In this document: one piece after another, positions 1 through 5,679 of the stretch
Position numbering within the stretch: position 1 is the first letter of the stretch
Layout: every line of letters begins with the position of its first letter
Assembly (NCBI GenBank): GCA_021286885.1
Contig: JAJTBM010000128.1
Location: 1 to 7,810, forward strand
Direction: 5' to 3'
Length of the DNA stretch: 7,810 nucleotides
Source of the DNA: Rhodocyclales bacterium
GTDB lineage: Bacteria; Pseudomonadota; Gammaproteobacteria; Burkholderiales; Rhodocyclaceae
The notes under the pieces: model-generated
The model's input: the letters and a program-made list of their open reading frames with translations, nothing else
Told to the model about the DNA's origin: nothing
The model's database searches: none
Made by a program: the position numbers and the translations under genes

Positions 1-264
1 TTCATCACCCTGGCTGGTATCCACGTCAACTGGTACAACACCTTCAAGTTCGCCCACGCTTACGCTCGCGGCGAAGGCATGAAGCACTACGTTGAAATGG
101 TGCAAGAGCCCGAATTCGCCGCTCGCGAACAAGGCTACACCTTCGTGTCCCACCAACAGGAAGTGGGTACCGGCTACTTCGACGAAGTGACCACCGTGAT
201 CCAAGGCGGCTCCTCCTCCGTGAAGGCCCTGACCGGCTCCACCGAAGAAGAGCAGTTCCACTAA
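1..264 (+). CDS. aceA: Isocitrate lyase, C-terminal fragment (5' truncated by window edge)
   Basis: Frame 1 is open from the first base to the TAA at 262-264 and gives the last 87 residues of the protein. Isocitrate lyase splits isocitrate into glyoxylate and succinate, the first step of the glyoxylate bypass used for growth on acetate and fatty acids, in the cytoplasm. The visible part matches the conserved C-terminal tail of bacterial AceA: an LAGIH segment, GEGMKHYVE, a GYTFVSHQQEVGTGYFD block, and the ending ALTGSTEEEQFH. The catalytic Cys motif (KKCGH) and the Mg-binding residues lie upstream, outside the window, so catalytic integrity cannot be judged. A strong terminator follows, so this is the last gene of its transcript. 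The ATG at 79 is internal Met, not a start. Family identity is secure. Confidence 0.96.
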   Translation, partial: FITLAGIHVNWYNTFKFAHAYARGEGMKHYVEMVQEPEFAAREQGYTFVSHQQEVGTGYFDEVTTVIQGGSSSVKALTGSTEEEQFH

Positions 265-316
265 GCTTCTGACCCGACCTGCCGGTATCCCTCACCGGCA
301 CGCCTGGTTGAATTTG

Positions 317-356
317 AGCCCCTGCAAGCCTGACTTGCAGGGGCTTTTTTTATTTT
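317..356 (+). terminator. Rho-independent terminator after aceA
   Basis: A perfect 12-bp stem (317-328 with 334-345) closes a 5-base loop and runs straight into a T-rich tract (seven T, one A, four T). It lies 53 bases after the aceA stop codon. There is no matching A-tract on the left side, so it should act only on rightward transcription. It separates aceA from the transporter downstream, which must have its own promoter. Confidence 0.95.
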
Positions 357-376
357 GGCGCCCCACCCCCTACAAT
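348..376 (+). promoter_or_regulatory. Possible sigma70-type promoter for the DMT transporter
   Basis: TACAAT at 371-376 is a good -10 hexamer (5 of 6 to TATAAT). A poor -35 candidate, TTTTAT at 348-353, sits 17 bases upstream and overlaps the T-tract of the aceA terminator. The predicted start near 383 would give a leader of about 34 bases. A promoter is expected here because the terminator isolates the gene, but the -35 is weak. Confidence 0.35.
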
Positions 377-416
377 GCCGGTTTGACTCTGCTGCACCGC
401 ACACAGCCTGCACACC

Positions 417-1280
417 ATGGCCGCCTTGTGGATGATTGCTGCCAGTTTCCTGTTCGCCTGCATGGGTGTCTGCGTGAAACTCGGCTCCACCCTGTTTTCA
501 ACCGGAGAACTGGTGTTCTACCGGGGCTTCATCGGCTTCCTGATGATGCTTGTCCTCATCCGTCTCCAGCAGGTGAGCTGGCGTACGCCCCACTGGCGCA
601 CCCAGCTCACCCGGGGCGTCTCGGGCACCATCGCGCTGATGTGCTACTTCTACGCCATCGGCCACCTGCCCCTGGCCACGGCCGTCACCCTCAGCTACAC
701 CTCACCCCTGTTCGTCGCGATGCTGCTTGCGCTCTGGTACAAAGAGCCTGTGGGCAAGGGGCTGTTTGGCGCCGTGGCGCTGGGCTTTTGCGGCATCGTG
801 CTGCTGCTCAAGCCCACCCTGGAAGCCAATCAGTGGTTTGGGGCGATGGTGGGCATGGGCTCGGGGCTGATCTCCAGCATCGCCTATGTGAACGTGCGTG
901 AGCTGGGGCGACTGGGCGAAACCGAAGTGCGCACCGTGCTGTGGTTTTCCCTGGTCACCGCCCTGTTCGGCCTGCCCTGGGGCATGCTGAATGGCCCCCT
1001 GCATCTGCCGGACGCCCATGGCCTGCTGATCCTGCTGGGCGTGGGCGGCTTCGGGGGCTTGGCCCAGCTGGCCATGACCCGCGCCTACCGCTACGGCAAG
1101 ACCATCGTAGCCGCCAATCTGGCCTACACCACGGTGGTGTTCTCCAGCCTGTTCGGGGTGCTGCTGTGGCAGGAGCACCTGGCGCCCGGCGCAGTGGCCG
1201 CCATTGCCATCATCATCGGGAGTGGGATTCTGGTATCCCTTGCTGCCCGTAAACCCACGCCCCCTGCGGACTCCGATTGA
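417..1280 (+). CDS. EamA/DMT-superfamily inner-membrane transporter
   Basis: The protein is 287 residues, the usual size for drug/metabolite transporter exporters built from two five-helix EamA repeats. It is almost wholly hydrophobic, with about ten predicted membrane segments, beginning with the stretch from residue 3 (LWMIAASFLFACMGV). The first repeat shows the family-like FYRGFIGF and the TAVTLSYTSPLFVAML block. The second repeat shows GLAQLAMTRAYRYGKTIVAANLAYTTVVFSSLFGVLLWQE, the typical EamA C-terminal signature. Such proteins export or import small metabolites or amino acids; the substrate cannot be read from sequence. The start at 417 is the first ATG after an in-frame stop at 384-386. 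No clear Shine-Dalgarno sequence precedes it, and ATG 432 is a less likely alternative. The stop codon overlaps a probable promoter for the next gene. Confidence 0.9.
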   Translation: MAALWMIAASFLFACMGVCVKLGSTLFSTGELVFYRGFIGFLMMLVLIRLQQVSWRTPHWRTQLTRGVSGTIALMCYFYAIGHLPLATAVTLSYTSPLFVAMLLALWYKEPVGKGLFGAVALGFCGIVLLLKPTLEANQWFGAMVGMGSGLISSIAYVNVRELGRLGETEVRTVLWFSLVTALFGLPWGMLNGPLHLPDAHGLLILLGVGGFGGLAQLAMTRAYRYGKTIVAANLAYTTVVFSSLFGVLLWQEHLAPGAVAAIAIIIGSGILVSLAARKPTPPADSD

Positions 1281-1305
1281 AGCGCCCTGCGCCCGGGGCT
1301 ACACT
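1277..1305 (+). promoter_or_regulatory. Probable sigma70-type promoter for the SpoIIAA-like gene
   Basis: TTGAAG (1277-1282) and TACACT (1300-1305) are separated by exactly 17 bases, each matching 4 of 6 consensus positions. Transcription would start near 1312, about 31 bases before the ATG at 1343. The -35 overlaps the stop codon of the transporter. An 8-bp perfect inverted repeat (1293-1300 with 1320-1327) overlaps the -10 and the presumed start site and could be an operator. Confidence 0.4.
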
Positions 1306-1342
1306 GGCGTTGTCCATACAGCCCCGGAAAGGAAGGCAGGCG

Positions 1343-1726
1343 ATGATCACCATCGATAACACCGCGACCCAGGTCAATGTCACCGTTTTTGGCGAATTCA
1401 CCCTCGCCGACTTCAAGGAGTTCGAACAGGTGGTCAACCACCAGGTGCGCTTTGAAGGGCCGGTGAACCTGCTCTTCGATCTGCGCACCATGATGGGCGT
1501 AACGGTGGATACGGTGCTCGAAGAAATCCGCTTTGCCCGCAGCCATCCCCACGATTTTGCGCGCATCGCCATCGTGACCGATGACCAGTGGATCAGCTGG
1601 AGCGCCTGGCTTTCCCAGGCATTCCTGGATGCGGACGTGGCGGTGTTCCGTGATGTGGACGAGGCCCAGTCCTGGCTCGGCGCCGATGCAGAGGCTGACG
1701 CCGAGAGCAACACCCCGGCTGAGTAG
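1343..1726 (+). CDS. SpoIIAA-like (STAS/SEC14-fold) small protein
   Basis: A 127-residue cytoplasmic protein with no signal peptide or membrane segment. The alternating strand/helix pattern fits the SpoIIAA-like family (STAS-related, Pfam 'SpoIIAA-like' type): MITIDNTATQVNVTVFGEFTLADFKEFEQVV, then FEGPVNLLFDLRTMMGVT, then FARIAIVTDDQWISWSAWLSQAFLDADVAVF, then the DVDEAQSWL ending. The last 15 residues are an acidic, Ala/Glu-rich tail, probably disordered. Role unknown; the fold is associated with protein or lipid binding, and I see no clear conserved phospho-acceptor serine. ATG 1343 is chosen because a purine-rich ribosome site (around 1328-1336) precedes it and it fits the family N-terminus. 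The longer TTG start at 1277 would overlap the transporter stop and has no such site. Neighbours give no functional hint. Confidence 0.8.
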   Translation: MITIDNTATQVNVTVFGEFTLADFKEFEQVVNHQVRFEGPVNLLFDLRTMMGVTVDTVLEEIRFARSHPHDFARIAIVTDDQWISWSAWLSQAFLDADVAVFRDVDEAQSWLGADAEADAESNTPAE

Positions 1727-1841
1727 AAAATCCTCACAAAATCATCCCCCGCAGCCCCGACGGGGCGGGGTATGGTGCCGCTCGGGCGCCCGGCGCCCAT
1801 CCTGTGCGATTCGTGATGCTTTTCTGCCCTGAGGAGTCCCC

Positions 1842-2687
1842 GTGCCCATTCCCTACTCGACCCTGATTACCGTCCCCGAACTTGCCCGACGCGACCGGGC
1901 CGGGCTGCGTATTGTTGATTGCCGCTTCGACCTGCGCGACCCCACCGCTGGCCGGGCCGCCCATGCTGCCGGCCACATTCCCGGCGCCCTGTTCATGGAT
2001 CTGGACCAGGATCTGTCCGCCCCCAAGACCGGCAAGAATGGACGGCACCCTTTGCCGCCTCCGGAAGTTTTTGCCCAACGCCTGGGCGAACTGGGCATCG
2101 GCCAGGGCACCCAGGTGGTGGCCTATGATGATGTGGGCGGGATGATGGCGGCGCGCCTGTGGTGGATGCTGCGCTGGGTCGGTCACCTCCAGGTGGCCGT
2201 GCTGGACGGGGGGCTCCAGGCCTGGCTGGCCGCCGGCCACGGGCTGGAAACCGAAGCGCCCATCCCCGAACCGGTGCTCTGCCCCCTTCAGCTGCACGAC
2301 GGCCTGCGGGTGGATGCCGACTACGTGGCCGCGCACCTGAACAGCGCCGAGATGCAGCTCATCGACGCCCGGGCCCCCGACCGCTTCCGGGGCGAAAATG
2401 AAACCCTGGATCCGGTGGGCGGCCACATCCCCGGCGCCCTCAACCGCTTCTTCAAAGACAACCTGACGCCCGACGGGCACTTCAAGCAGGCCAGTGTGCT
2501 GCAAGAAGAGTTTGGCGCCCTCATCAAGGGGGGCGACGCCCATCGGGTGATCCACCAATGCGGCTCCGGCGTGACGGCCTGCCACAACATGCTGGCCATG
2601 GAAGTGGCCGGACTTTCAGGCTCCCGCCTCTATCCGGGCTCCTGGAGCGAGTGGTGCGCCGACCCGGCCCGCCCGGTGGCGCGCTGA
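1842..2687 (+). CDS. sseA: 3-mercaptopyruvate sulfurtransferase (tandem rhodanese)
   Basis: 281 residues, the same length as E. coli SseA. Two rhodanese domains are visible. The N-terminal one, roughly residues 5-130, is inactive: VDCRFDLRDPTAG, AAGHIPGALFMDLD, AYDDVGGMMAARLWWMLRWVGH. The C-terminal one, roughly 155-278, is catalytic: LIDARAPDRFRGE, GGHIPGALNRFFKDN. The active-site loop is CGSGVTAC with Cys at residue 240; CGSGVTA is typical of mercaptopyruvate sulfurtransferases, whereas thiosulfate rhodaneses usually carry CRKGVTA. The enzyme moves sulfur from 3-mercaptopyruvate to a thiol or cyanide acceptor, giving pyruvate, in cysteine catabolism and sulfur trafficking. The start is GTG 1842, supported by GAGGAG at 1831-1836 five bases upstream and by the family-typical N-terminus. 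Thiosulfate as an alternative donor cannot be excluded. Confidence 0.93.
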   Translation: MPIPYSTLITVPELARRDRAGLRIVDCRFDLRDPTAGRAAHAAGHIPGALFMDLDQDLSAPKTGKNGRHPLPPPEVFAQRLGELGIGQGTQVVAYDDVGGMMAARLWWMLRWVGHLQVAVLDGGLQAWLAAGHGLETEAPIPEPVLCPLQLHDGLRVDADYVAAHLNSAEMQLIDARAPDRFRGENETLDPVGGHIPGALNRFFKDNLTPDGHFKQASVLQEEFGALIKGGDAHRVIHQCGSGVTACHNMLAMEVAGLSGSRLYPGSWSEWCADPARPVAR

Positions 2688-2717
2688 ACAGGCTTCGGTC
2701 AGGTGTGTAAGGGGCTG

Positions 2718-2723
2718 TAAAAT
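2718..2723 (+). promoter_or_regulatory. Possible -10 element for rpiA
   Basis: TAAAAT (5 of 6 to TATAAT) is preceded directly by TG and lies 48 bases upstream of the rpiA ATG. No convincing -35 lies 16-18 bases upstream (around 2694-2701), so this is only a half-supported promoter. It resembles the TACAAT element placed about 40 bases before the transporter start at 417. Confidence 0.35.
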
Positions 2724-2771
2724 GGCGCCCTTACGCTCCTCCCCAACCTACAACAGAACAAGACTCAAACC

Positions 2772-3434
2772 ATGACCCAAGACGAACTCAAGCAACAGGT
2801 CGCCCTGAAAGCCCTCGAATACGTGGTGGAAGGCGCCATCATCGGCGTGGGCACCGGCTCCACCGCCAATTTCTTCATCGACGGCCTGGCCACCATGAAG
2901 GATCGCATCCTGGGCGCCGTGCCCTCTTCCGAAGCCTCCGCCCGCCGTCTGGCCGGCCACGGGATCAAGCTGTTCGATCTGAACGACATCCAAGAACTGC
3001 CCGTATACGTGGATGGGGCCGACGAGATCGACGCCTCCCTCGCCATGATCAAGGGCGGCGGCGGCGCCCAGACCCGGGAAAAGATCGTGGCCGCCGTGGC
3101 GCGTCAGTTCGTCTGCATCTGCGACGCCAGCAAGAAGGTCGCCCAACTGGGCCGCTTCCCGCTGCCGGTTGAAGTCATCCCCATGGCCCGCGCCCAGGTG
3201 GCCCGCGAGCTGGCCGCCCTGGGCGGGCGCCCGGTGCTGCGGGAAGGCTTTGTGACCGACAACGGCAACCTGATCCTGGATGTGCACGGCCTGCAGATCG
3301 CCGATCCGGTGGCCCTGGAAACCCGCATCGACGGCATCGTCGGCGTGGTCACCAACGGTCTGTTTGCCAAGCGCGGCGCCGACGTACTGCTGCTCGCCAC
3401 CCCCACCGGGGTGGAAACCCATCAACGCGCTTAA
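2772..3434 (+). CDS. rpiA: Ribose-5-phosphate isomerase A
   Basis: 220 residues, against 219 in E. coli RpiA, and alignable end to end. It interconverts ribose 5-phosphate and ribulose 5-phosphate in the non-oxidative pentose phosphate pathway, in the cytoplasm. Visible motifs: phosphate-binding GVGTGST (residues 25-31), PSSEAS (51-56), DGADE (81-85), KGGGGA (94-99) with Lys94, catalytic-base Glu103 in TREK, and the [10 protein letters not shown] and VTDNGN blocks. All key residues are present, so it should be active. The ATG is family-consistent (MTQDELK), but the A-rich leader before it has no recognisable Shine-Dalgarno sequence. It is followed by phoU 80 bases downstream on the same strand. 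Confidence 0.97.
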   Translation: MTQDELKQQVALKALEYVVEGAIIGVGTGSTANFFIDGLATMKDRILGAVPSSEASARRLAGHGIKLFDLNDIQELPVYVDGADEIDASLAMIKGGGGAQTREKIVAAVARQFVCICDASKKVAQLGRFPLPVEVIPMARAQVARELAALGGRPVLREGFVTDNGNLILDVHGLQIADPVALETRIDGIVGVVTNGLFAKRGADVLLLATPTGVETHQRA

Positions 3435-3435
3435 C

Positions 3436-3457
3436 AGCAGCGTCATCATACGCTGCT
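3436..3457 (+). other. Hairpin in the rpiA-phoU gap (possible weak terminator/attenuator)
   Basis: A perfect 8-bp stem (3436-3443 with 3450-3457) closes a CATCAT loop, starting one base after the rpiA stop codon. The following bases are pyrimidine-rich but contain no run longer than three T, so it is not a standard intrinsic terminator. It may stabilise the rpiA 3' end or partly separate rpiA from phoU. Confidence 0.4.
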
Positions 3458-3514
3458 AGCCTTTCAGCCCTTTCCCGCCTCCACCAGCCCCCCCCCACTC
3501 CAAGGATCAAAGCC

Positions 3515-4213
3515 ATGAGCGAACACACTTCCAAGATGTTTGAAGCCGAACTGGAAGGAATCCGTACCCGTGTCCTGCAGATGGGGGGCATGGCAGAACT
3601 TCAGATCGTGAAGGCCATGGAAGGGCTGTCGGAAGGCGATCTGCTGCTGATCGACCAAGTCATTGAAAACGATAGCCGGATCAATGAAATGGAGATCGAG
3701 CTGGACCAGATCTGCAACCAGGTCATTGCCAAGCGCCAGCCGGCCGCCATCGACCTGCGCATGATCAACACCGTCCAGAAAACCATCACCGATCTGGAGC
3801 GGATCGGCGACGAGGCCAAGAAGATTGCCAAGACCGCCAAGCAGCTCCACACCAGCACCTCGCCCTTCATGCCCCAGATCCGCCTGAGCCACCTGGCCGA
3901 TGCGGTGGTGGACATGCTGCGCATGGCGCTGGATGGCTACGCCCGGCTGGACACCATTGCCGCTGCCCAGGTGGTACGCCAGGATAAGGAAGTGGATGCC
4001 GAGTTCAAGGGCATCATGCGCCAGCTGATTACCTACATGATCGAAGATCCGCGCACCATCTCCCAATCCATCGAGCTGATGTTCGTGGCCAAGTCTCTGG
4101 AGCGGATCGGCGACCACGCCAAGAACATCGCCGAGTACGTGGTGTTCATGGTCAAGGGCCGCGATGTGCGCCACACCAGCCTCGAAGAGATCGAACGCGA
4201 AGCCACCCGCTAA
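3515..4213 (+). CDS. phoU: Phosphate signalling regulator PhoU
   Basis: 232 residues and wholly helical, as expected for PhoU: two repeated three-helix bundles. Each repeat carries the metal-binding E/DxxxD-type signature, ERIGDEAKKIA (residues 95-105) and ERIGDHAKNIAEY (196-208). PhoU is a cytoplasmic negative regulator linking the PstSCAB phosphate transporter to the PhoR/PhoB two-component system; loss usually gives constitutive Pho expression. Here the gene stands apart from any pst, phoB or phoR gene in the window and follows rpiA, so the family assignment is firm but its partners are not visible. An AAGGA-type ribosome site (3502-3506) precedes the ATG. The gap to rpiA holds a hairpin and a run of nine C (3488-3496). 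I see no Pho box. Confidence 0.96.
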   Translation: MSEHTSKMFEAELEGIRTRVLQMGGMAELQIVKAMEGLSEGDLLLIDQVIENDSRINEMEIELDQICNQVIAKRQPAAIDLRMINTVQKTITDLERIGDEAKKIAKTAKQLHTSTSPFMPQIRLSHLADAVVDMLRMALDGYARLDTIAAAQVVRQDKEVDAEFKGIMRQLITYMIEDPRTISQSIELMFVAKSLERIGDHAKNIAEYVVFMVKGRDVRHTSLEEIEREATR

Positions 4214-4244
4214 GCCCACACCGCTTCAACCAGAACGGCATGGC

Positions 4245-4260
4245 AGGCACGGGGCTTGCT
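4245..4260 (+). promoter_or_regulatory. Sigma54 (RpoN) promoter for the PilZ/YcgR-type gene
   Basis: AGGCACG, four spacer bases, then TTGCT. This matches TGGCACG-N4-TTGCW at all but the first base, with the mandatory GG (4246-4247) and GC (4258-4259) exactly ten bases apart. Transcription would start near 4271, leaving a leader of about 37 bases before ATG 4308. The nearby fleR product is an RpoN activator and is the obvious candidate to drive it (inference). Confidence 0.82.
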
Positions 4261-4307
4261 GTAAATACGGCAACCCGCTTTTAAGTCCTGCTTGAAGTGA
4301 CCCAGCC

Positions 4308-5063
4308 ATGCCGATCCAGTTCGAACTTCTGCAAGAAGAGCAGTTCGCCCGCTATCTGCTGAAAGAAAAAGCGGACATCCTCTACAACCTGCGCACCCTG
4401 ATTCAGCGCCGGGCCATGCTGAGCACCTTCCTCGATCAGGGGCCGGATTCGTTTCTGAGCGCAGTGCTCGGCATCTCCTCCGACGAACGCCATCTGATTC
4501 TGGATGCCGCCTCTGACGAGCGACTCAATCAGCGCGCCCAGGAAGCCGCCCGCCTGATCTGCGCGACTCAGCTCGATCAGATCAAGATCCAGTTTGCGCT
4601 GCAAGACCTGGAGCAGATCACCCACGAAGGCCTCCAGGCCCTGCGTTCGCCCCTGCCCCAGTTACTGCTCCGTCTCCAGCGTCGGGAACACTATCGCCTC
4701 AGTGCGCCCCCCTCCCATGGGCTGGCCTGCCTGATTCCTGTGCAGGAGAAGGGGCGCATCACCTCCCTCAAGGCCGATGTGCTGGACATCAGCGGCGGCG
4801 GCCTGGCCTTTGTCGTACCCCCCAATGCCCCGCACCTCGAACCAGAAATGGAACTGCCCGACTGCCGGGTGATGCTGCCCGATACGGGCCCCATCTCTGC
4901 AGCCCTCCAGGTGCGCAACCTGCGCCCCCTGGCGCAACAGGGCCACCCCAGTCTACGTGCAGGCTGCCAGTTCGTAACGCTTTCAAGCAGTATGGCGGCC
5001 AGTATCCAGCGCTACATTTTCAAGGTGGAACGGGAACGCAACAAACGCGAACGACTCGGCTGA
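4308..5063 (+). CDS. ycgR: YcgR-type flagellar brake protein (PilZ domain, c-di-GMP binding)
   Basis: 251 residues, close to E. coli YcgR (244). The N-terminal part (about 1-120) matches the YcgR N-domain in size and pattern. The C-terminal PilZ domain carries both c-di-GMP motifs: RxxxR at R126-R130 within QRREHYRL, and DxSxxG at D160-G165 (DISGGG). The ending IQRYIFKVERERNKRER resembles the E. coli YcgR tail (LQRIIFSLEREAREK). YcgR proteins bind c-di-GMP and then act on the flagellar motor to slow or bias rotation. Intact motifs suggest it binds the nucleotide. A sigma54 promoter lies 48 bases upstream of the ATG, and the gene converges on fliE, so it sits at the edge of a flagellar locus. 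Exact orthology to E. coli YcgR rather than another PilZ brake is likely but not proven. Confidence 0.88.
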   Translation: MPIQFELLQEEQFARYLLKEKADILYNLRTLIQRRAMLSTFLDQGPDSFLSAVLGISSDERHLILDAASDERLNQRAQEAARLICATQLDQIKIQFALQDLEQITHEGLQALRSPLPQLLLRLQRREHYRLSAPPSHGLACLIPVQEKGRITSLKADVLDISGGGLAFVVPPNAPHLEPEMELPDCRVMLPDTGPISAALQVRNLRPLAQQGHPSLRAGCQFVTLSSSMAASIQRYIFKVERERNKRERLG

Positions 5064-5084
5064 CAGCCCCCTCGCCCCAAGCAT

Positions 5085-5104
5085 AAAAGGCCCCCCAGGG
5101 GCCT
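5085..5104 (-). terminator. Left copy of duplicated terminator hairpin (A-tract side)
   Basis: A 7-bp stem (5088-5094 with 5098-5104) with a 3-base loop, preceded on + by AAAA, which reads as UUUU after the hairpin in leftward transcripts. It should therefore stop leftward transcription. It lacks a T-tract on its right side, so it is a poor terminator for the PilZ gene. The same 17 bases recur directly at 5205-5221. Confidence 0.7.
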
Positions 5105-5204
5105 CAGACTGTTGAAAAACCCCTATTTTTTTTGAAAAAACGGGATTTCCAAGGCAATAAAATCAGTGAGTTATATTTGTGATTTTTGCTTTGTCAGCAA
5201 TCTG
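5105..5204. mobile_element. Putative 100-bp MITE-like insertion
   Basis: This segment between the two direct repeats is exactly 100 bases with 33 G or C, in sharp contrast to the GC-rich DNA around it. Its ends are imperfect inverted repeats: cagactgttgaaaaa at the left and, read on the other strand, cagattgctgacaaa at the right (12 of 15 identical). It has no plausible coding sequence. Size, terminal repeats, composition and flanking duplication fit a non-autonomous element mobilised in trans. The parent transposase family is not identifiable here. The alternative is a locally evolved pair of convergent terminators, but that would not explain the same loop orientation. Confidence 0.55.
5170..5197 (-). 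promoter_or_regulatory. Possible leftward promoter inside the AT-rich insert
   Basis: On the - strand, CTGACA (5197-5192), a 16-base spacer and TATAAC (5175-5170) match 5 of 6 positions in each hexamer. It would point out of the insert toward the left terminator copy and the 3' end of the PilZ gene. AT-rich DNA throws up such matches by chance, so support is weak. Confidence 0.25.
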
Positions 5205-5229
5205 AGGCCCCCCAGGGGCCTTTTATTTT
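5205..5229 (+). terminator. Right copy of duplicated terminator hairpin (T-tract side)
   Basis: The same 7-bp stem with CCA loop (5205-5221), here followed by TTTTATTTT, giving a proper intrinsic terminator for rightward transcription from the PilZ gene, about 140 bases after its stop codon. Joined to the A-tract of the left copy it would form a 10-bp bidirectional terminator stem. Confidence 0.85.
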
Positions 5230-5270
5230 GCTTGCATGACATGCTCGGATGGCTTGACACCCACCCCGCC

Positions 5271-5304
5271 AAAAACGCAAACGCCGCACAAGGCGGCGTT
5301 GCGC
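5271..5304 (-). terminator. Rho-independent terminator after fliE
   Basis: On the - strand, a GC-rich stem (5303-5293 pairing with 5287-5276, one A bulged) closes a 5-base loop and is followed by TTTTT (5275-5271). It starts about 26 bases past the fliE stop codon, so fliE appears to end its transcript here and is not co-transcribed with fliF. Confidence 0.88.
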
Positions 5305-5329
5305 TAGCACCGAGCAAACACCCGGGCGC

Positions 5330-5647
5330 TCAGACCGACATATTCATGATGTCTTGGTAGGCAGTCACCAGCTTGTTGCGTACCTGCACCATCTGTTGAA
5401 AGGATAGGCTGGCCTTTTGCAGATTCACCATCACATCGGCCAGATTCACGTTGCTATCGCCCGAAGCAAAGTTCTGGGCCATTTCCCGGGCCTGCATCTG
5501 GGCCGAACTGACTTCATCAATGGCCGTCTTGAGTACTTGGCCAAAATCGGTCTCTGCTGTGCTCGCAGCAGCGGCAGGCTTGCCGGCAGCGAGGCCTGAA
5601 GTGGCGCGCAGCTCGGACAGCATCTGATCAATTCCACGGGTATCCAT
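5330..5647 (-). CDS. fliE: Flagellar hook-basal body complex protein FliE
   Basis: 105 residues from ATG 5647, against 104 in E. coli FliE. The C-terminal half carries the family signature: NLADVMVNLQKASLSFQQMVQVRNKLVTAYQDIMNMSV, nearly superposable on E. coli. The Ala-rich region around residues 15-35 is the variable N-terminal part. FliE joins the MS ring to the proximal rod and is exported by the flagellar type III apparatus, which it helps activate. ATG 5647 has a GAAGGGAG ribosome site (5665-5658) ten bases upstream. An in-frame GTG at 5671 would add eight residues, but it lies at or upstream of the transcription start predicted from the sigma54 promoter (about 5669), so it is unlikely. 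fliE is alone between its own promoter and terminator, with no fliF beside it. Confidence 0.95.
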   Translation of the reverse strand: MDTRGIDQMLSELRATSGLAAGKPAAAASTAETDFGQVLKTAIDEVSSAQMQAREMAQNFASGDSNVNLADVMVNLQKASLSFQQMVQVRNKLVTAYQDIMNMSV

Positions 5648-5679
5648 CGTCGTGTGACTCCCTTCTGTCACGGATGCTC

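Larger units (their letters stand above)
5088..5221. repeat. 17-bp direct repeat flanking a 100-bp AT-rich segment
   Basis: The sequence aggccccccaggggcct occurs at 5088-5104 and again at 5205-5221, identical and in the same orientation, including the asymmetric CCA loop. If these were the arms of one inverted repeat, the right loop would read TGG. The repeat thus looks like a duplication, such as a target-site duplication. Confidence 0.85.

Noticed and set aside
1277..1342. Upstream TTG start for the SpoIIAA-like gene, adding 22 residues
   Set aside because: It has no ribosome site, overlaps the transporter stop codon and coincides with the probable -35; ATG 1343 has a good ribosome site and fits the family N-terminus.
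1754..1766. GC-rich hairpin (gcccc/ggggc) between the SpoIIAA-like gene and sseA
   Set aside because: Only a 5-bp stem with no T-tract; similar short stems arise often by chance at this GC content.
1734..2585. - strand open frame of 283 codons opposite sseA
   Set aside because: Shadow of sseA, which carries two rhodanese domains and an intact active-site loop; the reverse translation is low-complexity and Gly/His-rich.
4241..4260. TGGCAG at 4241 as an alternative -24 element
   Set aside because: Its GG is 14 bases from the GC of TTGCT instead of the required 10; the AGGCACG at 4245 has the exact spacing.
5254..5259. Perfect TTGACA on + between the PilZ gene and fliE
   Set aside because: No -10-like sequence 15-19 bases downstream, and it would fire into the antisense strand of fliE.
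5064..5329. Possible CRISPR or small RNA gene in the PilZ-fliE gap
   Set aside because: There are only two repeat copies with one spacer-like segment, and the repeats are terminator hairpins; an insertion into a terminator explains the layout better.
5166..5360. 64-codon + strand open frame starting inside the AT-rich insert
   Set aside because: It crosses the right terminator hairpin, the fliE terminator and the 3' end of fliE, and has no ribosome site or recognisable domain.
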